Under the pieces are notes generated by a model. The model was not told where the DNA came from, did no database searches, and saw only the letters and a list, made by a program, of their open reading frames with translations. A stretch of 64,000 nt of DNA, from NCBI RefSeq assembly GCF_017652985.1, contig NZ_JAGGDJ010000003.1, positions 124,001-188,000 of the forward strand, in the 5' to 3' direction. The stretch comes from Paenibacillus artemisiicola. Its GTDB lineage: Bacteria > Bacillota > Bacilli > Paenibacillales > Paenibacillaceae. Of the stretch, positions 1 to 10,268 are shown piece by piece (position 1 is the first letter of the stretch; each line of letters starts with the position of its first letter). The position numbers and the translations under genes are program-made.

Positions 1-827
<827 letters not shown>

Positions 828-838
828 ACATACGGCAT

Positions 839-879
839 GAACGGCAAAGCGTTCGCACGCGCTTTGCTCGTTCTTTTTT
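839..879 (+). terminator. Rho-independent terminator after phoH
   Basis: GAACGGCAAAGCG (839-851) pairs with CGCTTTG-CTCGTTC (860-873), with small mismatches, and is followed by six T residues (874-879). It begins 12 bases after the phoH stop codon. Confidence 0.75.
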
Positions 880-1037
880 CGGCGGTCCGGCCCGTTCGGC
901 TTCGCGCGCGGACGCCGCCCGCAAAACGGCGCGTCCGGACGAATCGTATACGCATGTTGCCGAAGCCGAACGGAAACGCCCGGGGAAGCGGGCGCGCGGG
1001 GCGGGTTTCGCCGAAAAATGAAATTCGTTTAATGGGC

Positions 1038-1065
1038 TTGTGTTCGGGCGGCCGGAAGGTATAAA
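1038..1065 (+). promoter_or_regulatory. Possible sigma-A promoter for the pgpH-ybeY-dgkA-cdd-era group
   Basis: TTGTGT (1038-1043) and TATAAA (1060-1065) are separated by 16 bases. They lie in the 450-base gap between the phoH terminator and pgpH. No competing good match was seen in the gap. The leader would be about 210 nt and would contain the double-hairpin repeat at 1202-1256. Confidence 0.4.
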
Positions 1066-1201
1066 ATCTCTTCAAGCCGCCGGACGGCAAGCCTTTTCGC
1101 GCTTGCGGGGACGGCGAAGCCGGCATCCGCCGCGGGCAGGGGACGCGCGCAGGCGAAACGCTCCTTGGAGACCGCATCGCATGCGCGTATCGTTTAGCAG
1201 G

Positions 1202-1256
1202 GTCCAAGGGACGAAGTCCCTGGAGGTCCCGCGACGTTCGGGGGATTTTGGGGGAT
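1202..1256 (+). repeat. Double-hairpin intergenic repeat, copy 1 of 3
   Basis: The first hairpin is AGGGAC-gaa-GTCCCT (1207-1221). The second is weaker and pairs GGTCCCGCGA with the TTCGGGGGATT arm. The 3' part reads gggggatg. The arrangement (GTCCA, GGG hairpin CCCT, G-rich second hairpin, GGGGGAT tail) matches two copies at 58726-58781 and 58824-58876. All three copies lie upstream of a gene start: this one ends 25 bases before pgpH. Confidence 0.6.
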
Positions 1257-1280
1257 GCACGCTCTAGGAGGATAGCAACG

Positions 1281-3527
1281 ATGGAGAACCAGCAGACCGG
1301 TCAGGAGGAAGCGAAGACGTTCGATTGGAGCGGGTGGAGGAACAGCGGCGCCGTTCGCTGGCTGCTGCTGCTGCTCTTCGTGCTGCTTTTTTATTTCAGT
1401 CTGGCGCCGCATCTGCTTCCGAAGACGTATCATATCGAACTGAACAAGGCGAGCGACCGCGATATCGAAGCGCCGATGGAGATCAAGGACGAGAAGGCGA
1501 CGCTGCAGGCGCAGGAGCAGGCGGCCGAGCAGGTGGAATCGATCTATTCCATCGTCGCGCTCCGCAACGAGACGCTGCTGGAGCAGGTCTTCGCGCGGAT
1601 GGAACAGCTAAACCAGGACGATCAAGTCTCGCTCGAGAACAAAGTGGCGATCTACCGAAGCGAAATTCCGCAAATGTACATCGACTACGTCGATCAGTTC
1701 GTCCGGTCCAACAAAGGGAACGGCACGTATAACGACTCGCTGCTGGATGAGATGGCGAGCGTCGTCAAGGAACAGGCGTACCGCATCCCGGAAGAGACGT
1801 TTTATAAACTGCCGCAGCTGACGCCGACGCAATTAAACGAAATGCAGGTCGTGGCGGTATCGATCGTCCACAAGCTGATGGGCGACTCGCTGCGGGAGGC
1901 GGAAACGGCCCGCACGAAGGTGGCGGAGCTCGTCAACGCCAGCTCGCTCAGCGAGCGCAAGTCGCGGGAGATCGTGCAGGAGCTGGCGCGGTACGCGATC
2001 ATGCCGAACAAATTCCTCGACAAACAGGCGACGAACGACGCCCGCGTGGCGGCCAAGGAGAACACGCCGCCGGTCGTCATCAAGCAGGGCGACGTGCTCG
2101 TCCACAAGGGCGACGTCATCAACAAGGAAATGTACGACCGGCTCTCTTCGTTCGGCCTGCTGCAGACGAAGAAAAACTATTGGCCGCAGCTCGGCCTGCT
2201 GCTGTTCTCGACGCTGTTTCTGATCGTCATCTACGGCTATCTGGAGAAGGCGTCGAATTTGAGCGGCGGCACGCGGACGGGGTACACCAACGCGCAGCTG
2301 TGCATGCTGCTGCTCATCTACTTGCTCAACGTCCTGGCGATGCATATCGTGGAGCTGACCCAGACGTCGACGATGCCGTACGTCGGCTATTTGGCGCCGA
2401 CGGCGATGGGCGCGATGCTGATCGTGCTGCTGCTCGACGTGCAGCTGGCGGTCGTGAGCTCGTTCGTGTTCGCCATCATGGGCAGCATTATTTTCAATTC
2501 GGAATCCGGTCGGATCTTCGATTTCAATTACGGCTTCACGACGGCGGTCGTCTCGTTCGCGGCCATCTTCGCCATTCACCGGGCGAGCCAGCGGTCGACG
2601 ATTCTCAAGGCCGGCATCATGGCCAGCCTGTTCGGGTCGGCTTCGGCGCTCGCGATCATTCTGCTCGGCGAGCTGCCGGCCAAGACCGATTTGATCATGA
2701 CCGTGGCTTTCGCGTTCGCGAGCGGGCTGCTGACGGCGATTCTCGTGGTCGGCCTCATGCCGTTCTTCGAAGTGACGTTCGGCATTTTGTCGGCGCTGAA
2801 GCTGGTCGAACTGTCGAATCCGAACCATCCGCTGCTGCGCAAGCTGCTGACGGAAACGCCGGGCACGTATCATCACAGCGTCATGGTGGGCAACCTGTCC
2901 GAAGCCGCGGCGGAAGCGATCGGCGCCAACGGCCTCTTGTGCCGCGTCGGCTCGTTCTATCACGATATCGGGAAAACGAAGCGGCCCAGTTATTTTATCG
3001 AGAATCAGACAAACTATGAAAATCCGCACGATTCGATCGATCCGAAGCTCAGCAAATCGATCATCATCGCGCATGCGCGCGACGGCGTGGAAATGCTGAA
3101 GAGCCACAAGCTGCCGAAGCCGATCCGCGATATCGCGGAGCAGCATCACGGCACGACGTTTCTGAAATTCTTCTACCACAAGGCGCTCAAATTGGCGGAA
3201 GAAGCGGGCGTCGAGCCCGATTTCGCCGAGGAGGACTTCCGCTATCCGGGCCCGAAAGCCCAATCGAAGGAAGCCGCCATCGTCGGCATCGCCGACAGCG
3301 TCGAGGCGGCCGTGCGCAGCATGCGCAGCCCGACCATGGAGCAGGTGGAATCGATGATACACAAAATCATCAAAGGACGCCTCGACGACGATCAATTCAA
3401 CGAATGCGACCTGACGCTGAAAGAGCTGGAGAAAATCGCGCAAACGTTGAAAGAAACCATCGTGGGCATTTTTCATTCGCGCATCGAATATCCGGAAGAC
3501 GCGAAACCAAAGGAGCGGCTGGCATGA
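1281..3527 (+). CDS. pgpH: HDIG-domain 7TM protein, c-di-AMP phosphodiesterase PgpH (YqfF)
   Basis: Membrane phosphodiesterase of the 7TMR-HD family; characterised Gram-positive members cleave the second messenger c-di-AMP. The 748-residue protein has an N-terminal transmembrane anchor (about residues 28-46) and a large extracytoplasmic region to about residue 300. A bundle of hydrophobic helices follows (about 305-510), then a cytoplasmic HD domain. The HD domain shows HHSVMVGNLSEAAAEAIG, then SFYHDIGKTKRP with the HDIG metal-binding motif, and EQHHGTTFLKFFY. The ATG at 1281 was chosen because AGGAGG lies at 1267-1272; an in-frame TTG at 1248 has no ribosome site. It overlaps ybeY by four bases (ATGA), so the two are probably translationally coupled. 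Confidence 0.95.
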   Translation: MENQQTGQEEAKTFDWSGWRNSGAVRWLLLLLFVLLFYFSLAPHLLPKTYHIELNKASDRDIEAPMEIKDEKATLQAQEQAAEQVESIYSIVALRNETLLEQVFARMEQLNQDDQVSLENKVAIYRSEIPQMYIDYVDQFVRSNKGNGTYNDSLLDEMASVVKEQAYRIPEETFYKLPQLTPTQLNEMQVVAVSIVHKLMGDSLREAETARTKVAELVNASSLSERKSREIVQELARYAIMPNKFLDKQATNDARVAAKENTPPVVIKQGDVLVHKGDVINKEMYDRLSSFGLLQTKKNYWPQLGLLLFSTLFLIVIYGYLEKASNLSGGTRTGYTNAQLCMLLLIYLLNVLAMHIVELTQTSTMPYVGYLAPTAMGAMLIVLLLDVQLAVVSSFVFAIMGSIIFNSESGRIFDFNYGFTTAVVSFAAIFAIHRASQRSTILKAGIMASLFGSASALAIILLGELPAKTDLIMTVAFAFASGLLTAILVVGLMPFFEVTFGILSALKLVELSNPNHPLLRKLLTETPGTYHHSVMVGNLSEAAAEAIGANGLLCRVGSFYHDIGKTKRPSYFIENQTNYENPHDSIDPKLSKSIIIAHARDGVEMLKSHKLPKPIRDIAEQHHGTTFLKFFYHKALKLAEEAGVEPDFAEEDFRYPGPKAQSKEAAIVGIADSVEAAVRSMRSPTMEQVESMIHKIIKGRLDDDQFNECDLTLKELEKIAQTLKETIVGIFHSRIEYPEDAKPKERLA

Positions 3528-4021
3528 GTTTGCAGTTGGACTGGAGCAACGATCAAGACAAGGTGGTGATTTCCGAAGCGTTCGTCGGTGTGCTGGAGCG
3601 GCTGCTGCGGCTGGCGGGCGAAGCGGAGGGCATTACGGAAGGCGAAGTGACCCTTTCGTTCGTCGACGATGCGGAAATCCACCAATTGAACAAGGATTAC
3701 CGCAACATCGATCGTCCGACGGACGTTTTGTCCTTCGCGATGCAGGAAGAAACGGACGAAGAACTGGACATCATTTACGAAGTGGACGACGAGAGCGACC
3801 CGATCCCGTACGACGGCATGCTCGGCGACATCATCATTTCCGCGGAACGCGCCAAGCTGCAGAGCGAGGAGTACGGCCATTCGCTGGAACGGGAGCTGGG
3901 CTTTCTGTTCGTGCACGGGTTCCTGCACCTGACCGGCTACGACCATCAGGACGAGGAGAGCGAAGCCGTCATGACCCGGAAGCAGGAAGCGGTGCTGCGG
4001 CAGGCCGGCCTGACCCGCTAA
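3524..4021 (+). CDS. ybeY: Endoribonuclease / rRNA maturation factor YbeY
   Basis: Zinc metallo-endoribonuclease of the UPF0054 family, acting in 16S rRNA 3'-end maturation and ribosome quality control. The 165-residue protein has the metal-binding signature HGFLHLTGYDH near residues 131-141 and the family segment YRNIDRPTDVLSFAM. The ATG at 3524 overlaps the pgpH stop, with AAAGGAG (3510-3516) before it. The acidic loop EEELD/DDESDP in the middle is somewhat longer than in short proteobacterial versions, which is common in Bacilli. The neighbouring phoH and era genes are its usual functional partners in ribosome maturation. Confidence 0.95.
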   Translation: MSLQLDWSNDQDKVVISEAFVGVLERLLRLAGEAEGITEGEVTLSFVDDAEIHQLNKDYRNIDRPTDVLSFAMQEETDEELDIIYEVDDESDPIPYDGMLGDIIISAERAKLQSEEYGHSLERELGFLFVHGFLHLTGYDHQDEESEAVMTRKQEAVLRQAGLTR

Positions 4022-4022
4022 G

Positions 4023-4373
4023 ATGCGGCGGTTCCTCCGCAGCGTCGCCTTCGCGTGGGCCGGCGTCCGCGCTTCCGTTCGCACGGAAGCGAACATGCGC
4101 CTTCATCTCGTCGCGGTCGTCGCGGTCAATGCCGCCGGCTGGCTCGCGGGACTGTCGCGGACGGAATGGCTGGCGATCGTCATCGCGCAGGGCATGGTGC
4201 TGGGGGCGGAACTGCTGAACACGGCCGTCGAGCACGTCGTCGACCTGGCTAGTCCGGGCCCGCATCCGCTCGCGAAGGCCGCCAAGGACGCGGCCGCGGG
4301 CGCGGTGCTCGTGGCGGCGGTCATGGCCGTCATCGTCGGCCTGATCGTGTTCGGACCGCATATCGTGCCTTAA
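4023..4373 (+). CDS. dgkA: Diacylglycerol kinase family protein (undecaprenol kinase)
   Basis: Small integral membrane lipid kinase. Gram-positive members phosphorylate undecaprenol, feeding the lipid carrier pool for peptidoglycan and teichoic acid synthesis. The 116-residue protein shows the family signature AELLNTAVEHVVDL (catalytic Glu region) followed by AKDAAAGAVLVAA, with about three hydrophobic helices. Its N-terminus (FAWAGVRASVRTEANMRLH) matches the conserved Arg/Glu-rich entry helix. It starts one base after the ybeY stop codon, so it is cotranscribed. Length is normal for the family. Confidence 0.93.
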   Translation: MRRFLRSVAFAWAGVRASVRTEANMRLHLVAVVAVNAAGWLAGLSRTEWLAIVIAQGMVLGAELLNTAVEHVVDLASPGPHPLAKAAKDAAAGAVLVAAVMAVIVGLIVFGPHIVP

Positions 4374-4394
4374 GAAGAGAAAGGAAGGACCGCC

Positions 4395-4832
4395 ATGTCC
4401 GAAACCACCAAACAACCGCTGCCGGAGCCATACCGGCAGCTGATGGAGCAAGCGATCGAAGCGAAGGGGAAGGCATACGTGCCGTATTCGCATTTTCAAG
4501 TCGGAGCGGCGCTGCTCGATGCGGAGGGCGCCGTCCATCTCGGCTGCAACGTCGAGAACGCGGCGTACAGCCCGACGAACTGCGCCGAACGGACCGCGCT
4601 CTTCCGGGCGATCGCCGACGGCCGCGCGGCGAAGAGCTTCAAGGCGATCGCCGTCGTCGGCGACACCGATTTGCCGATCACGCCTTGCGGCGTTTGCCGC
4701 CAGGTGCTCGTGGAGCTATGCGCGCCCGACATGCCCGTCGTCATGGGCAATACGAAGGGCGACTGGAACATAATGACCGTGGAAGAGCTGCTGCCCGGCG
4801 CGTTCTCGTCGAAGCAGCTGGAAGAAGTTTAA
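4395..4832 (+). CDS. cdd: Cytidine deaminase
   Basis: Homotetrameric zinc enzyme of pyrimidine salvage that deaminates cytidine and deoxycytidine to uridine and deoxyuridine. The 145-residue protein has the substrate motif CNVENAAYSP (residues 51-60), TNCAE with zinc ligand Cys63 and catalytic Glu65, and PCGVC with zinc ligands Cys98 and Cys101. All key residues are present and the length is that of the short tetrameric class. AGAAAGGAAGG precedes the ATG. It lies between dgkA and era, as in B. subtilis. Confidence 0.96.
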   Translation: MSETTKQPLPEPYRQLMEQAIEAKGKAYVPYSHFQVGAALLDAEGAVHLGCNVENAAYSPTNCAERTALFRAIADGRAAKSFKAIAVVGDTDLPITPCGVCRQVLVELCAPDMPVVMGNTKGDWNIMTVEELLPGAFSSKQLEEV

Positions 4833-4870
4833 CGATAGCGTAATGCCTGGAAGGGGACATTAGACCACCT

Positions 4871-5797
4871 ATGAATACGACTACGACCGGGTCCAAAGGA
4901 TCCAAAGAAAAATACCGCTCCGGCTTCGTCGCGATCGTCGGACGGCCGAACGTCGGCAAGTCGACGCTGATCAACGAAGTCATCGGCCAGAAAATCGCGA
5001 TCATGTCGGACAAGCCGCAGACGACGCGCAACAAAATCCACGGCGTGTACACGACGGACCGTTCGCAGATCGTGTTCCTCGATACGCCGGGCATCCACAA
5101 GCCGACCTCGAAGCTGGGCGATTTCATGGTGAAGTCGGCCATCGGCACGCTCGGGGAAGTGGATGCGGCGCTCTTCCTGATCGACGTCTCCGAAGGACTG
5201 GGCGGCGGCGACCGCTTCATCATCGAAGCGCTGAAGAAGGTCAACACGCCGGTGTTCCTCGTCATGAACAAAATCGACAAGATCGAGCCGGACGCGCTGC
5301 TGCCGCTCATCGTCCAATATAAAGAGCTGTACGATTTCGCCGAGGTCATTCCGATCTCCGCGCTGCAGGGCAACAACGTCAACACGCTGCTGAAGGTGCT
5401 CGGCGATTATTTGCCGGAAGGCCCGCAATATTACCCGGCGGATCAGGTGACGGACCACCCGGAGCAGTTCGTCTGCGCCGAGCTCGTCCGCGAGAAGATT
5501 CTGCATCTCACCCGGGAAGAAGTGCCGCATTCCATCGCCGTCGCCATCGAAGACATGCGCGTGCAGGACAACGGCGTCGTCTACATCGGCGCGGTGATCT
5601 TCGTCGAGCGCGATTCGCAAAAGGGCATCGTCATCGGCAAGCAGGGCGCCTTGCTGAAGCAGGTCGGCAAGGAAGCGCGGCGCGACATCGAGACGCTGCT
5701 CGGCTCCCGCGTGTTTCTGGAGCTGTGGGTCAAGGTGAAGAAAGATTGGCGCAACCAGGACCGGGTTCTGAAGGACCTCGGCTTCCGCAACGATTGA
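4871..5797 (+). CDS. era: GTPase Era
   Basis: Essential GTPase that binds the 3' end of 16S rRNA and helps 30S subunit assembly. The 308-residue protein has G1 GRPNVGKS (residues 24-31), the switch region TTRNKIHG, G3 DTPGIHK, and G4 NKID. A C-terminal KH RNA-binding domain ends with [19 protein letters not shown] and [10 protein letters not shown]. The N-terminal extension of about 15 residues is Ser/Thr/Lys-rich and variable in the family. GGAAGGGGA lies upstream at 4850-4858. It is the last gene of the pgpH-era run before the small yqzL gene. Confidence 0.97.
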   Translation: MNTTTTGSKGSKEKYRSGFVAIVGRPNVGKSTLINEVIGQKIAIMSDKPQTTRNKIHGVYTTDRSQIVFLDTPGIHKPTSKLGDFMVKSAIGTLGEVDAALFLIDVSEGLGGGDRFIIEALKKVNTPVFLVMNKIDKIEPDALLPLIVQYKELYDFAEVIPISALQGNNVNTLLKVLGDYLPEGPQYYPADQVTDHPEQFVCAELVREKILHLTREEVPHSIAVAIEDMRVQDNGVVYIGAVIFVERDSQKGIVIGKQGALLKQVGKEARRDIETLLGSRVFLELWVKVKKDWRNQDRVLKDLGFRND

Positions 5798-5915
5798 CGC
5801 GATGGACGCCGGCCGCGCTGCCGGATAAGCAATAATTTGGCTGGGATAAGGGCTCTTCGATCATCGCATCCTAATCCGTGAGCAACATTTCTGAGCGCGG
5901 AAAGGATGAATACGA

Positions 5916-6065
5916 ATGCGAACTTTTTCGTGGAAGTATTTTACGCTGACCGGGGATGTGGAAGCTTTCTTGCTGTACCGGGAGATGGAGCGCCACGCGC
6001 CTGCAGAGTCCGTTTCCGACGATGAGGAAGGGGAGCCCGCGGCCGAAAGCGACGGCGCCACTTAG
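5916..6065 (+). CDS. yqzL: YqzL family small protein
   Basis: A 49-residue protein beginning MRTFSWKYFTLTGDVEAFLL, which matches the conserved core of the YqzL family found between era and recO in Bacilli. The function is not known. GGAAAGGA lies at 5899-5906, with the ATG at 5916. The C-terminal half is acidic and Ala/Glu-rich (SVSDDEEGEPAAESDGAT). It ends 31 bases before recO and is probably cotranscribed with it. The gene is easily missed because of its size. Confidence 0.88.
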   Translation: MRTFSWKYFTLTGDVEAFLLYREMERHAPAESVSDDEEGEPAAESDGAT

Positions 6066-6096
6066 CCGTACACGGAGTTTGTTGGGGGAGAGGCTC

Positions 6097-6843
6097 ATGC
6101 AGTACCGGGTCGAAGGGATCGTCATCCGAAGCACCGATTACGGGGAAGGCAACAAAATCGTCACGCTGCTGACGAACACGAACGGCAAAGCCGGCGTCGT
6201 CGTCCGCGGCGCGAAGAAACTGAAAAGCCGCCACGGCTCCCTTTCGCAGCTGTTCACGCACGGGGAGTATCTATTTTTTCGCAGCAGCGGCCTGGGAACG
6301 TTGACGCATGGTGAGATTATCGAATCTCACCATGTTTTGCGTGAGCAGCTGGATTTGGCGGCCTATGCCTCCTACGCGGCGGAGCTGGTAGACCGCGCGC
6401 TGCAGGAGGAAGACGCCGGCGCGTTCATGTTCGAGCAGCTGAAAGCCTGCCTCGGCTCGCTCGCCGAAGGCAAGGATCCGCTGGTGACCACGCAGCTGTT
6501 CGAGATGAAAATTTTGCAGGCGGCCGGGTACGGGCCGGATTTCTCCGCCTGCGCGTCGTGCGGCAACGCGGCGGGGCCGATGGCGCTGACCGCGAGAAGC
6601 GGCGGCATTCTGTGCGGCCGCTGCGCCTACAAGGACCCGCAGGCGCTGCCGCTTAGCGAAAGCGCGCTCAAGCTGCTGCGCGTCTACCAGGGCATGGATC
6701 TTCGGCGGCTCGGCAACGTGCAGCTCAAGGACGAGACGAAGCAGGAGCTGAAGAAGGCGATGCGGCTTCTGATGGATACGCATATCGGCCTTCCGCTGAA
6801 GTCGCGCGCGTTTCTGGACCAAATGGATAAGTATTCGATTTGA
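6097..6843 (+). CDS. recO: DNA repair protein RecO
   Basis: Recombination mediator that loads RecA onto single-stranded DNA with RecR (RecFOR pathway). The 248-residue protein has an N-terminal OB fold (VEGIVIRSTDYGEGNKIVTLLT), a helical domain, and a zinc finger with Cys152, Cys155, Cys173 and Cys176 (CASC and CGRC). Some bacterial RecO proteins lack the finger, so its intact form is informative. The ATG at 6097 follows GGGGGAGAGG (6084-6093); the open frame reaches back to 5956, but that part overlaps yqzL. Confidence 0.96.
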   Translation: MQYRVEGIVIRSTDYGEGNKIVTLLTNTNGKAGVVVRGAKKLKSRHGSLSQLFTHGEYLFFRSSGLGTLTHGEIIESHHVLREQLDLAAYASYAAELVDRALQEEDAGAFMFEQLKACLGSLAEGKDPLVTTQLFEMKILQAAGYGPDFSACASCGNAAGPMALTARSGGILCGRCAYKDPQALPLSESALKLLRVYQGMDLRRLGNVQLKDETKQELKKAMRLLMDTHIGLPLKSRAFLDQMDKYSI

Positions 6844-6861
6844 ACGGCTTTTTGGCTGCGA

Positions 6862-6890
6862 TTGACACGGTGACCTGGAATTGATAAGAT
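6862..6890 (+). promoter_or_regulatory. Sigma-A promoter for the T-box/glyQS transcript
   Basis: TTGACA (6862-6867), 17-base spacer, TAAGAT (6885-6890). It lies 18 bases after recO and directly upstream of the T-box leader. Transcription should begin near 6897. Confidence 0.88.
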
Positions 6891-6896
6891 AGGTTA

Positions 6897-7141
6897 TTAT
6901 GTGTACAAACGATGATGGAGAAAGTAGTCGGTATGCCGTCCGATCGAAGCGAGCCGGGGACAGTGGAAGCCCGGACGGACCTGCGCGGCGAAGGGCGCTC
7001 CGGAGTTTACCGTATCGAAAAGCGGGCTGTCGCCGCCGTCGCAAGGACGCGCGGACGGAGAGCCAAGTAGGGTGGAACCGCGGAAGCGCAAGCTTTCGTC
7101 CCTACGTCTGTAGCTCAGACGTAGAGACGGAAGCTTTTTTT
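6897..7141 (+). promoter_or_regulatory. T-box riboswitch (glycine) controlling glyQS
   Basis: tRNA-sensing leader RNA. Recognisable parts are the start of Stem I (GATGATGGAGAAAGTAG, from about 6912) and the distal Stem I block GCGAGCCGGGGACAGTGGAA followed by GCCCGG. The invariant T-box sequence AGGGTGGAACCGCGG lies at 7070-7084, and a terminator follows at 7090-7141. A GGC triplet (Gly codon) at 6994-6996, just before the CTCC that closes Stem I, is the most likely specifier; I inferred this from spacing and did not fold the RNA. Uncharged tRNA-Gly would pair with the T-box bulge, favour the antiterminator and switch on glyQS. An open frame through the leader (6899-7159) is not considered a gene. 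Confidence 0.93.
7090..7141 (+). terminator. T-box regulated intrinsic terminator
   Basis: The 5' arm AAGCTTTCGTCCCTACGTCT (7090-7109) pairs with AGACGTAGAGACGGAAGCTT (7117-7136), one mismatch and one bulge aside, and is followed by seven T residues in all. It overlaps the 3' side of the antiterminator, as expected for a T-box switch. Confidence 0.93.
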
Positions 7142-7175
7142 GACGTTCACTATGAATGAAGGAGAGAAGAAGCGC

Positions 7176-8063
7176 ATGAATTTTCAGACCATGATTTTGA
7201 CGCTGCAGCAGTTCTGGGCGGAACAAAATTGCATTCTTGTCCAGCCGTACGATACGGAGAAAGGCGCCGGCACCATGAATCCGATGACGTTCCTGCGTTC
7301 CATCGGCCCCGAGCCGTGGAACGTCGCGTACGTCGAGCCTTCCCGCCGTCCGGCGGACGGCCGCTACGGGGAGAATCCGAACCGGCTGTACCAGCATCAT
7401 CAGTTTCAGGTCATTCTGAAGCCGTCGCCGGACAACATCCAGGAGCTGTACTTGGAAAGCCTGAAGCGGCTCGGCGTCGATCCGCTGCATCACGACATCC
7501 GGTTCGTGGAAGACAACTGGGAATCGCCGACGCTCGGCGCCTGGGGACTGGGCTGGGAAGTGTGGCTGAACGGCATGGAAATCACGCAGTTTACGTACTT
7601 TCAGCAGGTCGGCGGCATCGATGCGAATCCCGTGGCCGTAGAAATCACGTACGGCATGGAACGTCTTGCCTCCTACATTCAGGAGAAGGAAAACGTGTTC
7701 GATCTGGAATGGGTGGACGGCGTAACGTATGGCGACGTTTTCCTGCAGCCGGAATACGAGCATTCGAAATACACGTTCGAAACGTCGGACACGGCGATGC
7801 TGTTCTCGCTGTTCAACATGTACGAGGAAGAAGCGAAGAAAACGATGGAGCATAAGCTCGTCTTCCCGGCCTACGACTACGTGCTGAAATGTTCGCACAC
7901 GTTCAACTTGCTGGATGCGCGCGGCGCGATCAGCGTCACGGAGCGGACGGGCTACATCATGCGCGTTCGCAACCTGGCGCGCGCGTGCGCGGCGACGTAT
8001 TTGGAAGAGCGCGAGCGTCTCGGCTTCCCGATGCTCAAGAAAGGAGCGAACGACAATGGCTAA
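7176..8063 (+). CDS. glyQ: Glycyl-tRNA synthetase alpha subunit
   Basis: Catalytic subunit of the bacterial alpha2beta2 class II glycyl-tRNA synthetase. It begins [19 protein letters not shown] and carries the highly conserved [14 protein letters not shown] and [20 protein letters not shown] segments of the active site. Length is 295 residues, normal for GlyQ. The ATG at 7176 is preceded by AAGGAGAG (7159-7166); an upstream in-frame ATG (7152) would place the ribosome site inside the coding region. It overlaps glyS by eight bases, consistent with coupled translation of equimolar subunits. Expression is controlled by the upstream T-box. Confidence 0.97.
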   Translation: MNFQTMILTLQQFWAEQNCILVQPYDTEKGAGTMNPMTFLRSIGPEPWNVAYVEPSRRPADGRYGENPNRLYQHHQFQVILKPSPDNIQELYLESLKRLGVDPLHHDIRFVEDNWESPTLGAWGLGWEVWLNGMEITQFTYFQQVGGIDANPVAVEITYGMERLASYIQEKENVFDLEWVDGVTYGDVFLQPEYEHSKYTFETSDTAMLFSLFNMYEEEAKKTMEHKLVFPAYDYVLKCSHTFNLLDARGAISVTERTGYIMRVRNLARACAATYLEERERLGFPMLKKGANDNG

Positions 8064-10137
8064 GGATTTGCTGCTGGAAATCGGACTCGAAGAGGTGCCG
8101 GCCCGCTTCGTGCGCGGCGCCATGAACCAATTGAAAGAAAAGACCGCCAAATGGCTGGAATCGAGCCGCATCGCGCACGGCGAAATCGAAGCGTACGGCA
8201 CGCCGCGCCGCATCGCGGTGCTCGTTCGCGCCGTCGAGGAGAAGCAGGCCGACGTCCATGAGGAAGTGAAGGGGCCGTCCCGCAAAATCGCGGGAGGCGA
8301 GAACGGCGAATGGAGCAAGGCCGCGCTCGGCTTCGCCCGCAGCCAGGGCGTCGATCCGAAGGACTTCTTCTTCAAGGAAGTCGGCGGGGTCGAATACGTC
8401 TACGCGAACAAGAGCAGCATCGGCACGGCGACGGCCGACGTGCTGCCGGAAGGGCTGACGTCGCTGATCACGTCGATGTCCTTCCCGAAAAACATGCGCT
8501 GGGGCAGCTACGACTTGCGCTTCGTGCGCCCGATCAAATGGCTGGTCGCCTTGTTCGGCGACGAAGTCGTGCCGCTCGAAATCACGGCGGTGCGCAGCGG
8601 CCGAACGACGCGCGGCCATCGCTTCCTCGGCGCGGAAACCGATATTCCGTCCCCGGCCGACTACGTCGCGCGCTTGAAGGAGCAGCACGTCATCGCCGAC
8701 GCGGCCGAGCGCGAAGCGCTGATCGTGGCGCAGATCGACGCGCTGTCGGCCGAGAAGGGCTGGCATATCGCCGTCAAGGAAGATCTGTTGGAAGAAGTCG
8801 TCTTCCTCGTCGAGTACCCGAACGCGCTGTTCGGCTCGTTCGACGAATCGTTCCTGAACATTCCGCAGGACGTGCTCATCACGTCGATGCGCGAGCATCA
8901 GCGGTATTTTCCGGTACTGGACGGCAACGGAAAGCTGCTGCCTTACTTCGTGACGGTGCGCAACGGCGACCGGACGTCCATCGAGAACGTGGCGAAAGGC
9001 AACGAGAAGGTGCTGCGCGCGCGGCTGTCCGATGCGAAGTTCTTCTACGCCGAGGATCAGAAGCTCGCCATCGGCGACGCGCTGGCCAAGCTGGAGACGA
9101 TCGTCTATCACGAGGAGCTCGGCACGGTTGCCGACAAGGTCCGCCGAATCGTGGAGACGACGGGCAAGCTGGCGGCCGCGCTTGCGCTGGGCGCGCAGGA
9201 CGCGGCCGATGCCGCGCGCGCGGCGGCGATCTGCAAGTTCGACCTCGTGACGCAAATGGTGTATGAGTTCCCCGAGCTGCAGGGCATCATGGGAGAGGAC
9301 TACGCGCGCAAAGCCGGCGAGCGGGAAGCCGTGGCGCGGGCGATCAACGAGCATTACCAGCCGCGCTTCGCCGGAGACCGGGCGCCGGCTTCCGTCGCGG
9401 GAGCCATCGTCAGCCTCGCGGACAAAATCGACACGATCGTCGGCTGCTTCTCCATCGGCATCATTCCGACGGGCTCCCAGGATCCGTACGCGCTTCGCCG
9501 CCAAGCGGCGGGCATCGTGCAGATCGTCTTGTCGCACGGCTTGAAGCTGCCGCTCGGCACGCTGTTCGACCTGTCGCTCGAGGTGCACGCCGCCCGCGGC
9601 ATGAAGCGCGACGCCGCCGACGTGCGCAAGGACCTCTACGAATTCTTCGCCCTGCGCGTGAAGAACGTGCTCACGGAGCAGAGCGTGCGCTACGACGTCA
9701 TCGACGCCGTCATGGCCGTCGGTTACAACGACCTGCGCCAGACGGTCGATCGCGCCGCTGCGCTGACGGCTGCCGCGGCCGGCGAGCGCCGCGAGGAATT
9801 CAAAACCGTCGTGGACGCGCTGAACCGCGTCTGCAACCTGGCGGCGAAAGCTACGTCCGGCGACGTCAAGCCGGCCTTGTTCGCGGAAGCGGTGGAAGGC
9901 GAGCTGTACGGCGCCTGGACGTCGGTGCGCGACGAGATCGCGTCACTCGTCTCGCAAGGCGAAGCCGACGCCGCGATCGTGAAGCTGTCCGCCTTGAAGG
10001 ACCCGATCAATGCGTACTTCGACCGCGTCATGGTCATGGCCGAGGACGAAGCGGTACGGGCGAACCGCCTGGCGACGCTGGCTTCGATCGCGGGCAGCGT
10101 CACCCAAGTGGCGGATTTTTCGAAACTGGTATGGTAA
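8056..10137 (+). CDS. glyS: Glycyl-tRNA synthetase beta subunit
   Basis: Beta subunit of glycyl-tRNA synthetase, required for tRNA recognition and activity. The 693-residue protein starts [20 protein letters not shown], the standard GlyS N-terminus. It contains the HD-type segment (ERREEFK near the C-terminus belongs to the tRNA-binding DALR-like region), [20 protein letters not shown], and [14 protein letters not shown] followed by [16 protein letters not shown]. Full length, with no frameshift seen. The start overlaps the end of glyQ, with AAAGGAG (8039-8045) upstream. The next gene is ppdkR; the ccpN gene that sits here in B. subtilis is absent. Confidence 0.97.
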   Translation: MAKDLLLEIGLEEVPARFVRGAMNQLKEKTAKWLESSRIAHGEIEAYGTPRRIAVLVRAVEEKQADVHEEVKGPSRKIAGGENGEWSKAALGFARSQGVDPKDFFFKEVGGVEYVYANKSSIGTATADVLPEGLTSLITSMSFPKNMRWGSYDLRFVRPIKWLVALFGDEVVPLEITAVRSGRTTRGHRFLGAETDIPSPADYVARLKEQHVIADAAEREALIVAQIDALSAEKGWHIAVKEDLLEEVVFLVEYPNALFGSFDESFLNIPQDVLITSMREHQRYFPVLDGNGKLLPYFVTVRNGDRTSIENVAKGNEKVLRARLSDAKFFYAEDQKLAIGDALAKLETIVYHEELGTVADKVRRIVETTGKLAAALALGAQDAADAARAAAICKFDLVTQMVYEFPELQGIMGEDYARKAGEREAVARAINEHYQPRFAGDRAPASVAGAIVSLADKIDTIVGCFSIGIIPTGSQDPYALRRQAAGIVQIVLSHGLKLPLGTLFDLSLEVHAARGMKRDAADVRKDLYEFFALRVKNVLTEQSVRYDVIDAVMAVGYNDLRQTVDRAAALTAAAAGERREEFKTVVDALNRVCNLAAKATSGDVKPALFAEAVEGELYGAWTSVRDEIASLVSQGEADAAIVKLSALKDPINAYFDRVMVMAEDEAVRANRLATLASIAGSVTQVADFSKLVW

Positions 10138-10268
10138 GGGTTCGCGGAGCGAACCGCAGCTTTATATAGGGAAGCAAACGCGCCTTCGAACAAAGCCGAA
10201 AGCAAAGCGCAACTTTAGGCGCGGAACCGCGTATTAGTAACCCGACTATCTTTGGAGAGGGGATTGAA

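Noticed and set aside
837-1064. ORF after phoH
   Set aside because: Its 5' end lies in the phoH terminator, the product is Arg-rich without a domain, and it contains the likely promoter region.
1833-3476. Open frame of 547 codons on the minus strand opposite pgpH
   Set aside because: His/Arg/Gln-rich shadow without motifs or ribosome site.
6899-7159. Open frame inside the glyQS leader
   Set aside because: It covers the T-box structure and the terminator; the RNA signals explain the sequence, and no ribosome site is present.
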